Of a DNA stretch of 35,480 nt, positions 1 through 12,678 are shown piece after piece. Location of the stretch: positions 269,683-305,162 of the forward strand of contig BJOX01000187.1 in assembly GCA_009731375.1 (NCBI GenBank), given 5' to 3'. The notes under the pieces were generated by a model that searched no databases, was not told the DNA's origin, and saw only the letters and a program-made list of their open reading frames with translations. Positions within the stretch are counted from its first letter, which is position 1; each line of letters starts with the position of its first letter. A program made the translations under genes and the position numbers. Source of the stretch: Paulinella micropora. Its lineage: Eukaryota; Cercozoa; Imbricatea; Euglyphida.

Positions 1-93
1 CCCCCCCCCCCCCCAAATTTTACTGGACATAACAGAACATGACCTAACATGACAAAACATAACATGACATAACATAACATAACATAACATAAC

Positions 94-125
94 CAATATG
101 CTCAGTGAAGAGAAACTTGTGCTCT
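94..125 (-). CDS. E28, actin-like domain continued
   Basis: Acceptor GTTCTCAG|AG and donor CATATTG|GTTATG, phase 2 to 1. It encodes EHKFLFTEHI, equivalent to the 'EHPVLLTEA' stretch of actin. The domain must continue below position 1. The upstream intron holds a terminal-inverted-repeat element and SINE pieces; the downstream intron begins as (TTATG)n. Confidence 0.72.
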
Positions 126-144
126 CTGAGAACACATAAGCTCT

Positions 145-316
145 AGTGAAAATTTTCGGCCAAGAACTGTTTCGGCCAGTGGTTTGTCACCGCAGCATAC
201 GTTGATTTTGCACAAAACTTTGGCTGACCGGAATTCCTCCCGAGTATTTTCACCGCAAGATACGTTATTATTATTATTTTTTTTGCCGAAATTTGAGGTG
301 GCCGAAATTCTTCACT
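145..316. mobile_element. Small terminal-inverted-repeat element (MITE-like)
   Basis: The ends at 145-161 (AGTGAAAATTTTCGGCC) and 300-316 are inverted repeats matching at 15 of 17 bases. The interior repeats the motif TTCGGCCAG/GGCCGAAA several times and has no coding capacity. A related partial copy lies at 23409-23577. No target-site duplication is evident. Confidence 0.6.
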
Positions 317-782
317 TTTTCTTGACACAACATAACACAACATAACCTAACATGACATAACATAACATGACATAACATAATATAACAGAACATAACATGG
401 CATAACATAATATGACCTGGCATAACATAGAATGACGTAACATAACTTGACATAATTTGATGTAAAATGACTTGTGACATGACATAACATAACATAACAT
501 AATATAACATAACATAACATAACATAATATAACATAATGTAACATGACATGACATAACATAACCTGACATAACATGACGTAGCATGACATAACATAACAT
601 AACATAACATAACATAACGTAACAATACAAGACATAACATAACATAACATAACATAACATAGCATAACATAACATAACATAACATAATATAACATAACAT
701 AATATAACATAACATAACATAAGGTAACATAACATAACATAACATAACATGACAAATCATAACATAACATAACATAACATAA

Positions 783-858
<76 letters not shown>
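317..858. repeat. (AACAT)n then (TTA)n tract
   Basis: Pentamer tract with many variant units (GACAT, AATAT) to 783, then a pure trinucleotide to the SINE at 861. Intronic; nothing else seen. Confidence 0.9.
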
Positions 859-860
<2 letters not shown>

Positions 861-928
861 GGACACCGTGATAGCCCAGTGGTCAAGTTCTACCATCTGG
901 GCCCTGTCGCCAGTTCGATTCCCGTCGG
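861..928 (+). mobile_element. tRNA-derived SINE, 5' end (cut by gap)
   Basis: Contains an A box (TAGCCCAGTGG, 872-882) and a B box (AGTTCGATTCC, about 912-922), the internal Pol III promoter of tRNA genes. It is directly preceded by (TTA)n and runs into a gap at 929. It matches the copies at 15868 and 8654. Confidence 0.7.
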
Positions 929-1018
929 NNNNNNNNNNNNNNNNNNNNNNNNNNNNNNNNNNNNNNNNNNNNNNNNNNNNNNNNNNNNNNNNNNNNNNNN
1001 NNNNNNNNNNNNNNNNNN

Positions 1019-1140
1019 TTGCCCTCAGGAGCTCCATCGGTGGCCCCGATCATCAGGCGAGAGACTGACACGGGGGGGTGGAGGACCTCGAACAAGGGTA
1101 TTGGAGGCTTATGTCCGTTGAGGATATGCCATTAGCTGCA
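1019..1140. mobile_element. Repeat family B, partial copy
   Basis: 122-bp copy of 1512-1633, differing at few positions. It lies between a gap and an (AAT)n tract. Confidence 0.6.
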
Positions 1141-1168
1141 AATTATTATAATTATTATTATAATTATT

Positions 1169-1636
1169 CCTTGGAGTGTTGACTGTGACATATTTGAGGG
1201 AAATCCCGATGAAAAAACCTAGTCACACTTGCTAAACAGAGTTCCAGCCCAATGGCCTCAAGGCGTTAAACTGTGACGCCAACTCATAACCCTTTGGTGG
1301 TAGATGCTGGGGAGGAGGGTCGTTGCGCGCGTAAAAGATCTTAAACTCCGCATATGCTGGTTGATAGCCCAGGACCCAGCAGACACCAGATTGTTATGGG
1401 TGGGGTTTCGAGGCAGCTCTAGCAACCGCGCTTGGTGTATGCACTTGCACATTCGGTGACGTCTTGCAAGAGGTTGCTGGGACTGCGGAATAACCTCGGC
1501 TTAGTGCAGTCTTGCCCTCAGGAGCTCCATCGGTGGCCCCGATCATCAGGCGAGAGACTGACACGGGGGGGTGGAGGACCTCGAACAAGGGTATTGGAGG
1601 CTTATGTCCGTTGAGGATATGCCATTAGCTGCATCA
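1169..1636. mobile_element. Dispersed repeat family B
   Basis: About 470 bp between (AAT) tracts. Bases 1185-1313 recur at 14769-14897 (then a gap), and bases 1512-1633 recur almost exactly at 1019-1140. The ends abut (ATT)/(AAT) tracts as the SINE does. There is no coding capacity. It could be a second SINE or the tail of a LINE. Confidence 0.6.
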
Positions 1637-1723
1637 GTACGCCTCAGATATAGTATTATAATTATTACAATTATTATTATTCTTATTATTCTTATTATTT
1701 TATTATTCTTCTTATTATTATTA

Positions 1724-1768
<45 letters not shown>

Positions 1769-1782
1769 ATAACATAACATAC

Positions 1783-1826
1783 CTTACGTCGATTTCCATA
1801 ATGTCGAGACAACATCCCCACAGCAC
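1783..1826 (-). CDS. E27, actin-like domain continued
   Basis: Acceptor CACACAG|GTG and donor GTAAG|GTATGT, phase 0 to 2, encoding VLWGCCLDIMEIDV and a split Arg. It follows WDDVE directly, as 'IWHHTF' follows WDDME in actin. It lies between (CATA)n and (TTATG)n/(AAT)n introns. Confidence 0.8.
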
Positions 1827-1920
1827 CTGTGTGTGTATGTATGTACGTACGTACGTATGTATGTATGTATGCATGTATGTATGTATGTATGTATGTATGT
1901 GTGTATGAAGATAGAGATAC

Positions 1921-2019
1921 CTCCACATCATCCCAGTGGGCAGGGAGGTCGTTCCAAATGCGAGTGCGAAACCGATCTGCTATTTGCAACTCGTCTAAGT
2001 CTAAACCTTGCCGCAGCGC
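1921..2019 (-). CDS. E26, actin-like domain continued
   Basis: Acceptor CTATTAG|GCG and donor GTGGAG|GTATCT, phase 0 to 0. It encodes [18 protein letters not shown], then [15 protein letters not shown]. The last part matches the actin segment in which a conserved 'NWDDME' precedes a Trp. Five increasingly diverged 5'-edge copies lie upstream between 2225 and 3210. Confidence 0.82.
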
Positions 2020-2022
2020 CTA

Positions 2023-2135
<113 letters not shown>

Positions 2136-2224
2136 NNNNNNNNNNNNNNNNNNNNNNNNNGAGAGAGAGAGAGAGGGAGGGAGGGAGAGAGAGAGAGAGG
2201 GAGGGAGGGAGATAGAGAGAGAGA

Positions 2225-3823
<1,599 letters not shown>

Positions 3824-3988
3824 TAGATAGATAGATAGATGGATAGATAGATAGACTAGATAGATAGATTAGATAGGTAGATTAGACAGATTAGATTAGA
3901 TAGATGGATGGATGGATAGATGGATAGATAGATAGATAGATTAGATAGATAGATAGATAGATGGATAGATAGATAGATTAGATTAGAT

Positions 3989-4025
<37 letters not shown>

Positions 4026-4040
4026 TAGATTAGATTAGAT

Positions 4041-4085
<45 letters not shown>

Positions 4086-4099
4086 TAGATAGATTAAAT

Positions 4100-4132
<33 letters not shown>

Positions 4133-4161
4133 GGATAGATGGATAGGTAGATTAGATAGAT

Positions 4162-4202
<41 letters not shown>

Positions 4203-4252
4203 GGATAGATAGATAGATGGATAGATAGATAGATAGATAGATAGATAGAGAC

Positions 4253-4433
4253 CGTTGTCCAGTACTACCGCGGGGCCCCCGGCGACTCCCCCCCCGTCTT
4301 CGTCTTCATCATCATCGTCGTCCTCCTCCTCGTCGTCGTCGTCCTCGTCTTCGCTCCTGTCTTGCTTCTCCTTTGCGTCTTCGTCCTCGCTCTCGTCCCG
4401 CCGCTGCTTCTTCTCCTCATGGTCATCTTCATC
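4253..4433 (-). CDS. E24, poly-acidic exon leading into the actin fold
   Basis: Acceptor CATACATACAG|GAT and donor GACAACG|GTCTCT, phase 0 to 1, 60 codons. Residues 1-47 are very acidic (runs of Asp and Glu), then a Gly-rich turn, then PAVVLDNG. That last motif continues in E25 as ADAMKIGAAG and matches the first phosphate-binding loop of actin and actin-related proteins (hydrophobic-DNG...K.G..G). Confidence 0.82.
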
Positions 4434-4682
4434 CTGTATGTATGTATGTATGTATGTATGTATGTATGTATACATGCATGTATGTCAACATGCACGTCAA
4501 CATGTATGTATGTATGTATGTATGTATGTACGTACGTACGTGTACGTATGTATGTATGTATGTATGTATGTATGCATGTATGTATGTATGTATGTACATC
4601 GCTGACGTCGACTCCTCGCGGGTACAAAGTCGAGCCTTGCTCCTCGTCGCTTTCTTCTTCCTGTGTGTGTGTGTGTGTGTGC

Positions 4683-4760
<78 letters not shown>

Positions 4761-4786
4761 AAACAAAGAAGGATTTCTCCTCTGAC
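4434..4786. repeat. (TGTA)n and (GT)/(GA)/(CA) tracts around E23
   Basis: 4434-4597 is (TGTA)n with one short island. 4661-4757 is consecutive (GT)n, (GA)n and (CA)n. E23 lies between. Confidence 0.9.
4598..4660 (-). CDS. E23, acidic exon
   Basis: Acceptor is a (CA)n run ending ACACAG|GAA; donor GAT|GTACAT. Phase 0 to 0, encoding EEESDEEQGSTLYPRGVDVS and D. The upstream intron is only (CT)n plus (CA)n, and the downstream one only (CATA)n with one short unique island. Confidence 0.78.
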
Positions 4787-5013
4787 CTCAGGCGGGGGCA
4801 GTTCCTGAGCGCCTTGACTGTCCGCCACGCCCCCATTTCCTTTTTCTCCCTGCGTACTGCCTTTCTGCTCCTGGCCATTGTGGTCCGGACCGTCCGGGCC
4901 AGCCGCCTTGTTGGCCTTGCCTGCCTTGTCGTCATCATCATCGTCAGAGAAGTACTTGCCTTCCCCCTCGTCCTCCGAGTCACTACTGCTGCTGTCTCCT
5001 TCCTCCTTGAGCT
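4787..5013 (-). CDS. E22, acidic linker exon
   Basis: Acceptor GCGGCAG|AG and donor CCTGAG|GTCAGA, phase 1 to 0, 75 full codons after a split Glu. It contains ELKEEGDSSSDSEDEGEGKY, then FSDDDDDK, then Lys/Gly/Gln-rich sequence ending QELPPPE. It has the acidic, Ser-containing composition of disordered linkers in nuclear or scaffold proteins. Confidence 0.8.
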
Positions 5014-5022
5014 CTGCCGCAG

Positions 5023-5062
<40 letters not shown>

Positions 5063-5139
5063 GGATACATGGATGGATGGATGGATGAATAGATGAATAG
5101 ATTGATTGATTGTTTGATTGATTATTTGAGATAGATAAG

Positions 5140-5190
<51 letters not shown>

Positions 5191-5292
5191 GTAGATAGAT
5201 AGATAGACAGATAGATGGATAAATGGATGGATGGATGGATGAATAGATGAATAGATTGATTGATTGTTTGATTGATTATTTGAGATAGATAA

Positions 5293-5323
<31 letters not shown>

Positions 5324-5400
5324 CATGGATGGATGGATGGATGGATGAATAGATGAATAGATTGCTTGATTGTTTGATTGATTGATTGATTGATACATAC
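5014..5400. repeat. (GATA)n with a tandem higher-order block
   Basis: The composite of GATGGATGGAT, GAATAGATGAATAG, ATTGATTGATTGTTTGAT and GATTATTTGAGATA recurs about three times (near 5070, 5225, 5325), so a mixed block was itself duplicated. Confidence 0.8.
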
Positions 5401-5467
5401 CCGTCTCGTTGGCGTTGCTTTTGCTAGCTTTCTGATCATTGTCCACCGGACTGGTGCCACCCATCCC
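5401..5467 (-). CDS. E21, polar linker exon
   Basis: Acceptor ATCGAG|GGG and donor ACGG|GTATGT, phase 0 to 1, encoding [20 protein letters not shown] and ET. The acceptor is GAG rather than the usual CAG or TAG. It lies between (TATC)n introns. Confidence 0.72.
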
Positions 5468-5533
5468 CTCGATAGATAGACAGATAGATAGAGAGAGAGA
5501 GAGGGAGAGAGAGAGAGAGAGAGATAAAAGGTG

Positions 5534-5574
<41 letters not shown>

Positions 5575-5642
5575 CTAGACAGATAGATAGATAGATAGAT
5601 CGATAGATAGATAGATAGATAGATCGATAGATAGCTAGAGAC

Positions 5643-5806
5643 CCCTTGTCCTGCCAGCAGCGACGCCACGGCTTGCCCCGGCGCCATGGTAGCGTTGGTG
5701 TTGGACTTCCCTGGCATCTTCAGCGATTTGGCCTTGACCGTCTTCCCCTCCCCTTCAACCTCCCACATCGAGATGAGTTTTTTTGCTATCTTCTGCTTCT
5801 TCGACA

Positions 5807-5807
<1 letters not shown>
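5643..5807 (-). CDS. E20, basic linker exon
   Basis: Acceptor (AT)n-TATAG|GTG and donor CAAGGG|GTCTCT, phase 0 to 0, 55 codons. It is Lys-rich ([20 protein letters not shown]), then Ala/Gly-rich ([15 protein letters not shown]). No ATG lies near the acceptor, so it is not an obvious first exon. If the actin-like part is a separate gene, its first exon would have to lie between here and 9.3 kb, where only a retrotransposon remnant and repeats are seen. Confidence 0.75.
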
Positions 5808-5866
<59 letters not shown>

Positions 5867-6179
5867 TGAGATGTCGCAAAGGAATGTAGTCCTTGCAAAG
5901 GAACGCAGTTTCACATCAAACAATAATTTGTGTACTGTGCATGTGTCCGGGATGGGAATCACGGGTAGACTGTGTTCTGGAAAAAGAAGAGGAGGAAGGA
6001 CGTTGAAGAAAAAGGCAATCTAGGAATGGAGAGTGGGAGGATAAGGAAGAAGAGAAAGAAAAGGAAGCCGTTAGTCCAAGTGTTTTGAGCACCGTAAGCT
6101 TGCGCAAGCTACAATGATGACATTGTATGAGGCCTAAACCCCCGCAGGGACCTAGCCCGGGCTATGCAACACTGGACGG

Positions 6180-7664
6180 CTATGATGGAATGCAGTCACC
6201 AATACGGACTAGAGGAAGATTAGTCCAATTTTTGACTGCACAGGAGCGATAAATCGCAAAAGAGCAACGAGCTACGCAGGAGGATAGCTTGAAGCAAAGG
6301 GATTTGGATTGGGGATGGGAAAAACCCAAGGCGCGGAAACATCGATGAACAGAGAACGATACCATGCCGCGAGCCCCGCATTCGATTGGTCGAAGGTGGC
6401 AGGTCCATCCGTTGTCCTCGATTTGAGATTTGAGCTTGTTGTATCGGTTGGTCTTGTAGGCTCGTGCGTCAAGGATGTTTTCCTCGACCGGGCACGTTAG
6501 CTCGATCAGAATACATATCTTGGTAGACAGTGACCAGACAACGATATCGGGGCGGAGGTCAGTGACACAAATGTGGACAGGAAAGGCTTGCTCAGAACCG
6601 GTGTATTGGGTTTGGAGTTGCCAATCGTTTGCAGTGTCAAGCAGGGATGGTCGATGAAATGACTGTCTCTTAGGCTTCTGCTCGCCCTCTTTCACAAACA
6701 TAGACTTTGATTCATTTTGGTCTATAGGGGAGCGTTTGTTATGGCTCTCGATGTGTTTTTGAAGGGGAGCTTCAATAGTGCAGAGCACAGAGTCATGACG
6801 CCAGGTATAGCGGCCTTGTTTGAGGGCAACATGGCAACCGGAGAGGATGTGGCATAGATGTGCTTGACCAGAACAGAGGGCACACTTGTTGTTGGGAATG
6901 ATTCCCCACAGACGTCTAAGGTCGGGGGTAATAACCGAGTTTGTGCTTGCGTTGATGACCCAAGAGATTAAACGGGGATTACGGGTTCCGATGAGGCGAG
7001 CCCAGGAGAGGTCGAAGGGGCATGCGTCTTCAAAACGAAGGAAGCACCCTTGCATGGCTTTGTCCATGTCATGCACTGTGGTTGTCTCAAGTATTGTCTC
7101 AGCAGCTAATTCTAAAACCCTGTCTTTGCGGTCTGTGATGGAATGTTCTTTTGGGTAGCGACCATGGCCAAGTCCGAGATGATCGGATTGGCCTCGATGT
7201 TTGAATTCAAAATCAACTTGTGCCTCAAGCTTTTCGAGCACAGGCTCTGGTTTCCAGATAGTTCGAAATGTTTCGTGTTTCGTCAGGTTCATCGCATAAA
7301 TGGACGAGAGGTGTTTATCTGGGCAGTACTTCAGCATTTGAGCACGGTTGATTTGAAGTCGCTGGTAAAAAGAGACGATGGATTGGAGCTGTAGACCGAA
7401 TTTCGAGCGTGGGCGGTAAAGGCAAGAGACCAGAGCTCTTTTGTAGATATTGGCCCATTTTTTGAGGAAGCGGGTCGCAATTTTCTCAAGGGTTTTGGCG
7501 AAAGATAAGCAGAGGTCATAAATGAGAAATGGCCAGGCAAGTGACTGGACAGCGTAGTGCTGGTATAGCCAAAATTTCATAAAGCCATTGATCGAGCAGC
7601 TATCGATGGCTTGCATAGAAAGAATGAACTTCTTTTGGATTGCTGCACGTTGTTCGTTTTCGCT
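6180..7664 (-). pseudogene. Non-LTR retrotransposon, C-terminal half (5'-truncated)
   Basis: An open frame on the minus strand, first ATG at 7616 and in-frame sequence back to 7664, where it is cut by (TATC)n. Numbered from that ATG, residues 1-90 resemble the region after the reverse-transcriptase fingers and palm (GFMKFWLYQHY...WPFLIYDL...LKKWANIYKRA). A CX2CX7HX4C knuckle lies at C245, C248, H256 and C261, followed by GRYTWRHDSVL. A PD-(D/E)XK-like endonuclease follows, with RPD at 355-357, ELTCP with E372, and K388/RY391-392. This layout fits LINEs that use a restriction-like endonuclease. The reverse-transcriptase core is missing, so the copy is dead on arrival, but the frame is intact and so fairly young. 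It lies in the E19-E20 interval in the same orientation. Confidence 0.85.
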
Positions 7665-7667
7665 GAG

Positions 7668-7749
<82 letters not shown>

Positions 7750-7750
<1 letters not shown>

Positions 7751-7790
7751 TGTTGATCCTTTAATCTATGGGCGTGACATAGCTCCCCCC

Positions 7791-7824
<34 letters not shown>

Positions 7825-7870
7825 TGTTGATCCTTTAATCTGTGGGCGTGACATAGCTCCCCCCACCCCC
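7750..7870. mobile_element. Two short copies of the same element end
   Basis: The islands 7750-7790 and 7824-7868 are near-identical (TGTTGATCCTTTAATCTATG, GGCGTGACATAGCTCCCCCC) and each is preceded by (GATA)n. The reverse complement resembles the 3' end of the element at 30331-30789. Confidence 0.5.
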
Positions 7871-7890
7871 TTCACCAACACCTTTCAGGG

Positions 7891-7940
<50 letters not shown>

Positions 7941-8046
7941 CATCATTATCATCATCATCATCATTTTCATCCTTGCGCCTCCAATACTACCTTGACTCCT
8001 TCGTCCTCCCTTAAGGCCTTCTTTTCCTCCTCATCTTCCCACGTAG

Positions 8047-8142
<96 letters not shown>

Positions 8143-8262
8143 TCAATAATAATTATAATAATAATAATCATCATCATCATTTTCAGCCTGGCGCCTCCAA
8201 TACTACCTTGACCCCTTCGTCCTCCCTTAAGGCCTTCTTTTCCTCCTCATCTTCCCACGTAG

Positions 8263-8370
<108 letters not shown>

Positions 8371-8447
8371 CATTTTCAGCCTTGCGCCTCCAATACTACC
8401 TTGACCCCTTCGTCCAGCCTTCTTTTCCTCCTCATCTTCCCACGTAG

Positions 8448-8519
<72 letters not shown>

Positions 8520-8610
8520 CATCATCATCATTTTCAGCCTTGCGCCTCCAATACTACCTTGACTCCTTCGTCCTCCCTTAAGGCCTTCTTTTACTCATCT
8601 TCCCACGTAG

Positions 8611-8653
<43 letters not shown>

Positions 8654-8884
8654 GTGCTTCTCTGTCAATGGCTGATGCATTTCTGCACATGCGCCTCCAT
8701 CGTCTCACCCGTGAGGGGAGTACGAAGAATTGACGATAGGCTCTAATGACACCCCCGCAAGGGCAGTTCCAACACTTCCAGACGGACCGGTATGTTCAAT
8801 GAAAATACTGGTGGCACCGACGGGAATCGAACTGGCGACAGGGCCCAGATGGTAGAACTTGACCACTGGGCTATCACGGTGTCC
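8654..8884 (-). mobile_element. tRNA-derived SINE, full copy in opposite orientation
   Basis: Same sequence as 15868-16133 without the internal duplication, about 231 bp. It is embedded in (AAT)n on both sides, with the TTA-type repeat on its sense strand at the 3' end. It is inserted among the 3'-edge copies of E19. Confidence 0.8.
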
Positions 8885-8901
8885 ATAATAATAATAATAA
8901 C

Positions 8902-8984
<83 letters not shown>

Positions 8985-8988
8985 TAAT

Positions 8989-9161
8989 AGTGTATCTCCT
9001 GCCAATTGCTGAGCCAAAAGGCCATGTGCATCCAGTCCTCCATTCCATAAGGAAAGTCTCCAGAATTGACGGTGGAATAAAGGAAGTGACGGCATAGAAC
9101 ATTACTCTAGGAGCTTTATACCAATCAGCCCATGGAAAGGACCGATGGCCTATGTACTCCC

Positions 9162-9162
<1 letters not shown>
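8989..9162 (-). mobile_element. Decayed SINE relative
   Basis: Unique island between (AAT)n tracts. Its beginning (TATCTCCTGCCAATTGCTGA..CATGTGCATCCA) aligns loosely with the 3' body of the SINE at 8654 (TTCTCTGTCAATGGCTGATG..). The alignment then weakens. Confidence 0.35.
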
Positions 9163-9222
<60 letters not shown>

Positions 9223-9366
9223 CATCATCATCATTTTCAGCCTTGCGCCTCCAATACTACCTTGACTCCTTCGTCCTCCCTTAAGGCCTTCTTTTCCTCC
9301 TCCTCCTCCTCCTCCTCATCATCATCATCATCATCATCATTTTCAGCCTTGCGCCTCCAATACTAC

Positions 9367-9471
9367 CTTGACCCCTTCGTCCTCCCTTAAGGCCTTCTTT
9401 TCCTCCTCATCTTCCCACGTAGGTTGAAGGGCACTGAACACTCCCTCGCCCATCGAAAACTTAGACGCGTC
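9367..9471 (-). CDS. E19, exon with spliced or terminal reading
   Basis: Acceptor CTAG|GAC, entering in phase 0. It encodes [20 protein letters not shown] then DEEEKKALREDEGVK. Two readings are possible. Splicing at GTCAAG|GTAGTA leaves phase 0 and joins E20 (GVK-VSKKQK). Alternatively the frame runs eight codons on (VVLEAQG, TGA at 9343-9345) and ends the gene. The five downstream copies keep about 40 bp beyond the candidate donor, including the TGA. I slightly favour splicing, because all other 3' copies in the window mark donors and charge and phase continue. Confidence 0.75.
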
Positions 9472-9521
9472 CTAGATAGATAGATAGATAGATAGAAAGA
9501 TAGATAGATAGATAGATAATT

Positions 9522-9570
9522 GAAGACCCCCTCTCCCATAGAAAACTTAGACGCGTCCTAGTGAGAGATC

Positions 9571-9627
<57 letters not shown>

Positions 9628-9700
9628 CTGAACACCCCCTCTCCCATAGAAAACTTAGACGCGTCCTAGTGAGAGATCGATCGATAGATAGATATAGATG

Positions 9701-9746
<46 letters not shown>

Positions 9747-9788
9747 ACACACCCTCTCCCATCGAAAACTTAGACGCGTCCTAGTGAG
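9522..9788 (-). repeat. E19 5'-edge echoes (three)
   Basis: Copies near 9522, 9627 and 9746 of the acceptor CTCACTAG and GACGCGTCTAAGTTTTCGAT with the following GGGAGAGGG, truncated at GTGTTCA/GTGTTC where (TATC)n begins. Confidence 0.9.
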
Positions 9789-9792
9789 ATCT

Positions 9793-9837
<45 letters not shown>

Positions 9838-9869
9838 AAGAAAGATATAGATAGATAGATGGATAGATG

Positions 9870-9905
<36 letters not shown>

Positions 9906-9907
<2 letters not shown>

Positions 9908-9948
9908 GACCACTTCCCTCGTCTCTGTCTTACGTAGACGTGTTGGTC

Positions 9949-9981
<33 letters not shown>

Positions 9982-10020
9982 CAGATAGATAGATAGATAG
10001 ATATATAGATATATAGATAG

Positions 10021-10057
<37 letters not shown>

Positions 10058-10195
10058 CAGACCACTTCTCTCGTCTCTGTCTTACGTAGACGTGTTGGTA
10101 ATAGATAGATAGATATAGATAGATAGATAGATAGATAGACAGATAGATAGATAGATAGATAGATAGGTAGGTAGGTAGGTAGGTAGGTAGGTAGG

Positions 10196-10247
<52 letters not shown>

Positions 10248-10419
10248 GACCACTTCCTTCGTCTCTGTCTTACGTAGACTGTTCGTCATAGATAGATAGA
10301 TAGATAGAGATAGATAGATAGACAGATGGATAGATAGATAGATAGATAGATGGATAGATAGATAGATAGATACAGACCACTTCCCTCGTCTCTGTCTTAC
10401 GTAGACGTGTTGGTCATAT

Positions 10420-10454
<35 letters not shown>

Positions 10455-10474
10455 TAGATAGGTAGATAGATATG

Positions 10475-10528
<54 letters not shown>

Positions 10529-11029
10529 CAGACCACTTCCCTCGTCTCTGTCTTACGTAGACTGTTCGTCATAGATAGATAGATGAGATATCGACTAATG
10601 TCGGAAAAAAGGAGCTTCTGATTTCGTCAACCAGGAAGTCTGTGGGTAAAGTATTAACCCGATGCCCAGGTAAGCCGTGATGTTTGCACGGAAGGGACTG
10701 ATACAGGCGATACCAAATCTCCCTAGTACCAGGCGGGGCCAGGGCTCGTTCCATAAGCGCCCCTTGCAGAACGAGCTCCCACCTCCATTACAGAGGACCC
10801 AGTAAGCAGATGGAGTTTCGAGACTGTTCGACAGTCTAGTATAAACCGACAGAGCACTGTGGGTTTTATTCCGGGCTCAACAAGCGAGAAAGGGCACCCT
10901 GAGGGAACAGGATTGTGCTTCCCGTCGCTATTTCGGCATGTGACTTATAGGCGTATGGCTAGGCACACATAAGGCACCCCACCACGGCCCAGCACACCCA
11001 CACTATCAGATAGATAGATAGATGGATAG

Positions 11030-11065
<36 letters not shown>

Positions 11066-11122
11066 GGATAGATAGATACAGATCACTTCCCTCGTCTCTG
11101 TCTTACGTAGACGTGGTCATAG
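9906..11122 (-). repeat. E18 3'-edge echoes (six)
   Basis: Copies of GTCTACGTAAGACAGAGACG plus AGGGAAGTG|GTCT at about 11081, 10528, 10374, 10247, 10058 and 9906. Some begin CGAACAG as in E18 and others CCAACACG, which alternate along the array. All are separated by (TATC)n; element D is inserted at 10582-11008. Confidence 0.9.
10582..11008. mobile_element. Dispersed repeat family D
   Basis: About 427 bp of unique sequence between (TAGA) tracts. It recurs with few differences at 35136-35480. The minus strand has a 61-codon open frame (MERALAPPGTREIWYRLYQS...) that is conserved in the other copy but not recognised. It interrupts the run of E18 3'-edge copies. Confidence 0.65.
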
Positions 11123-11144
11123 ATAGATAGATAGATAGAGATAG

Positions 11145-11197
<53 letters not shown>

Positions 11198-11202
11198 CAG
11201 AC

Positions 11203-11253
11203 CACTTCCCTCGTCTCTGTCTTACGTAGACTGTTCGTCACGTCGCTCATCTC
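11203..11253 (-). CDS. E18, 17-codon exon with six 3'-edge copies
   Basis: Acceptor CATATAG|GAG and donor GAAGTG|GTCTGT, phase 0 to 0, encoding [17 protein letters not shown]. Six copies of its last 35 or so bases with the donor lie downstream between 9906 and 11122. Confidence 0.75.
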
Positions 11254-11262
11254 CTATATGCA

Positions 11263-12088
11263 TACATACATACATACATACATACATACATAACAAAACT
11301 TGAACAAAACATAACAAAACATGTACAAAACATTAACAAAACTTAAACAAAACATTAAACAAAACATTAAACAAAACATTAAACAAAACATTAAACAAAA
11401 CATTAAACAAAACATTAAACAAAACATTAAACAAAACATTTACAAAAACATTTACAAAAACATTTACAAAACATTTACAAAACATTTACAAAACATTTAC
11501 AAAACATTTACAAAACATTTACAAACATTTACAGAACATTTACAGAACATTTACAGAACATTTACAGAGCATTTACAGAACATTTACAGAACATTTACAG
11601 AACATTTACAGAACATTACAAAACATTCACAAAACATTCACAAAACATTCACAAAACATTTACAAAACATTTACAAAACATTTACAAGACATTTACAAGA
11701 CATTTTCAAGACATTTACAAGACATTTACAAGACATTTACAAGACATTTACAAAACATTTACAAAACATTTACAGAACATTTACAGAACATTTACAGAAC
11801 ATTTACAGAACATTTACAGAACATTTACAAAACATTTACAAAACATTTACAAAATATTTACAAAACAGAACATTTACAGAACATTTACAGAACATCATTT
11901 ACAAAACATTTACAAAACATTTACAAAACATTTACAAAACATTTACAAAACATTTACAAAACATTTACATTTACATGTACATTTACATTTACAGTACAGT
12001 ACATTACATTACATTACATTACATTACATTACATTACATTACATTACATACATACATACATACATACATACAAACATACATACATACA

Positions 12089-12122
<34 letters not shown>

Positions 12123-12148
12123 CATACATACATACATACATTACATAC

Positions 12149-12179
<31 letters not shown>

Positions 12180-12210
12180 CATACATACATACATACATAC
12201 ATACATAGTA
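11263..12210. repeat. Degenerate ACAAAACATTTA-type array and (CATA)n
   Basis: Units of 11-12 bp (ACAAAACATTT/ACAGAACATTT/AACAAAACATTA) run from 11285 to about 11985 in successive homogeneous blocks, then (ACATT)n, then (CATA)n. Intron E17-E18. The plus-strand open frame across it (KQNIKQNI..) is repeat translation, not a gene. Confidence 0.9.
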
Positions 12211-12214
12211 TTAC

Positions 12215-12274
12215 CTTTATCTCCTCGTTCTCTTCCTCTTCTTCGTCGCTCTCTTCCTCATCAGACTCCTCGTC
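12215..12274 (-). CDS. E17, acidic exon
   Basis: Acceptor TATGTAG|GAC and donor ATAAAG|GTAATA, phase 0 to 0, encoding [20 protein letters not shown]. Two copies of its first 15 or so bases, preceded by an acceptor and a conserved 25 bp of intron, lie upstream at 12478-12516 and 12603-12640. Confidence 0.75.
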
Positions 12275-12278
12275 CTAC

Positions 12279-12334
<56 letters not shown>

Positions 12335-12415
12335 GTAGGTAGGTAGGTTGATAGATAGATAGATAGATAGATGGATAGATAGATAGATATATAGATAGAT
12401 AGATAGATAGATAGG

Positions 12416-12480
<65 letters not shown>

Positions 12481-12519
12481 CAGACTCCTCGTCCTGCCCA
12501 GCCACGCAATATGGGATAT

Positions 12520-12552
<33 letters not shown>

Positions 12553-12647
12553 CAGACAGATAGACAGATAGATATAGATAGATAGATAGATGGATAGATA
12601 GATCAGACTCCTCGTCCTGCCCAGCCACGCAATATGGGATAAATAGG

Positions 12648-12678
<31 letters not shown>

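Noticed and set aside
312-1037. Minus-strand frame MLCYVMLCYVM...
   Set aside because: Translation of (TTATG)n and of the gap; not a membrane protein.
11321-12208. Long plus-strand open frame (KQNIKQNI..., HTYIHTYI...)
   Set aside because: Pure translation of tandem repeats; no splice or composition signals, and the minus-strand exon model explains the flanks.
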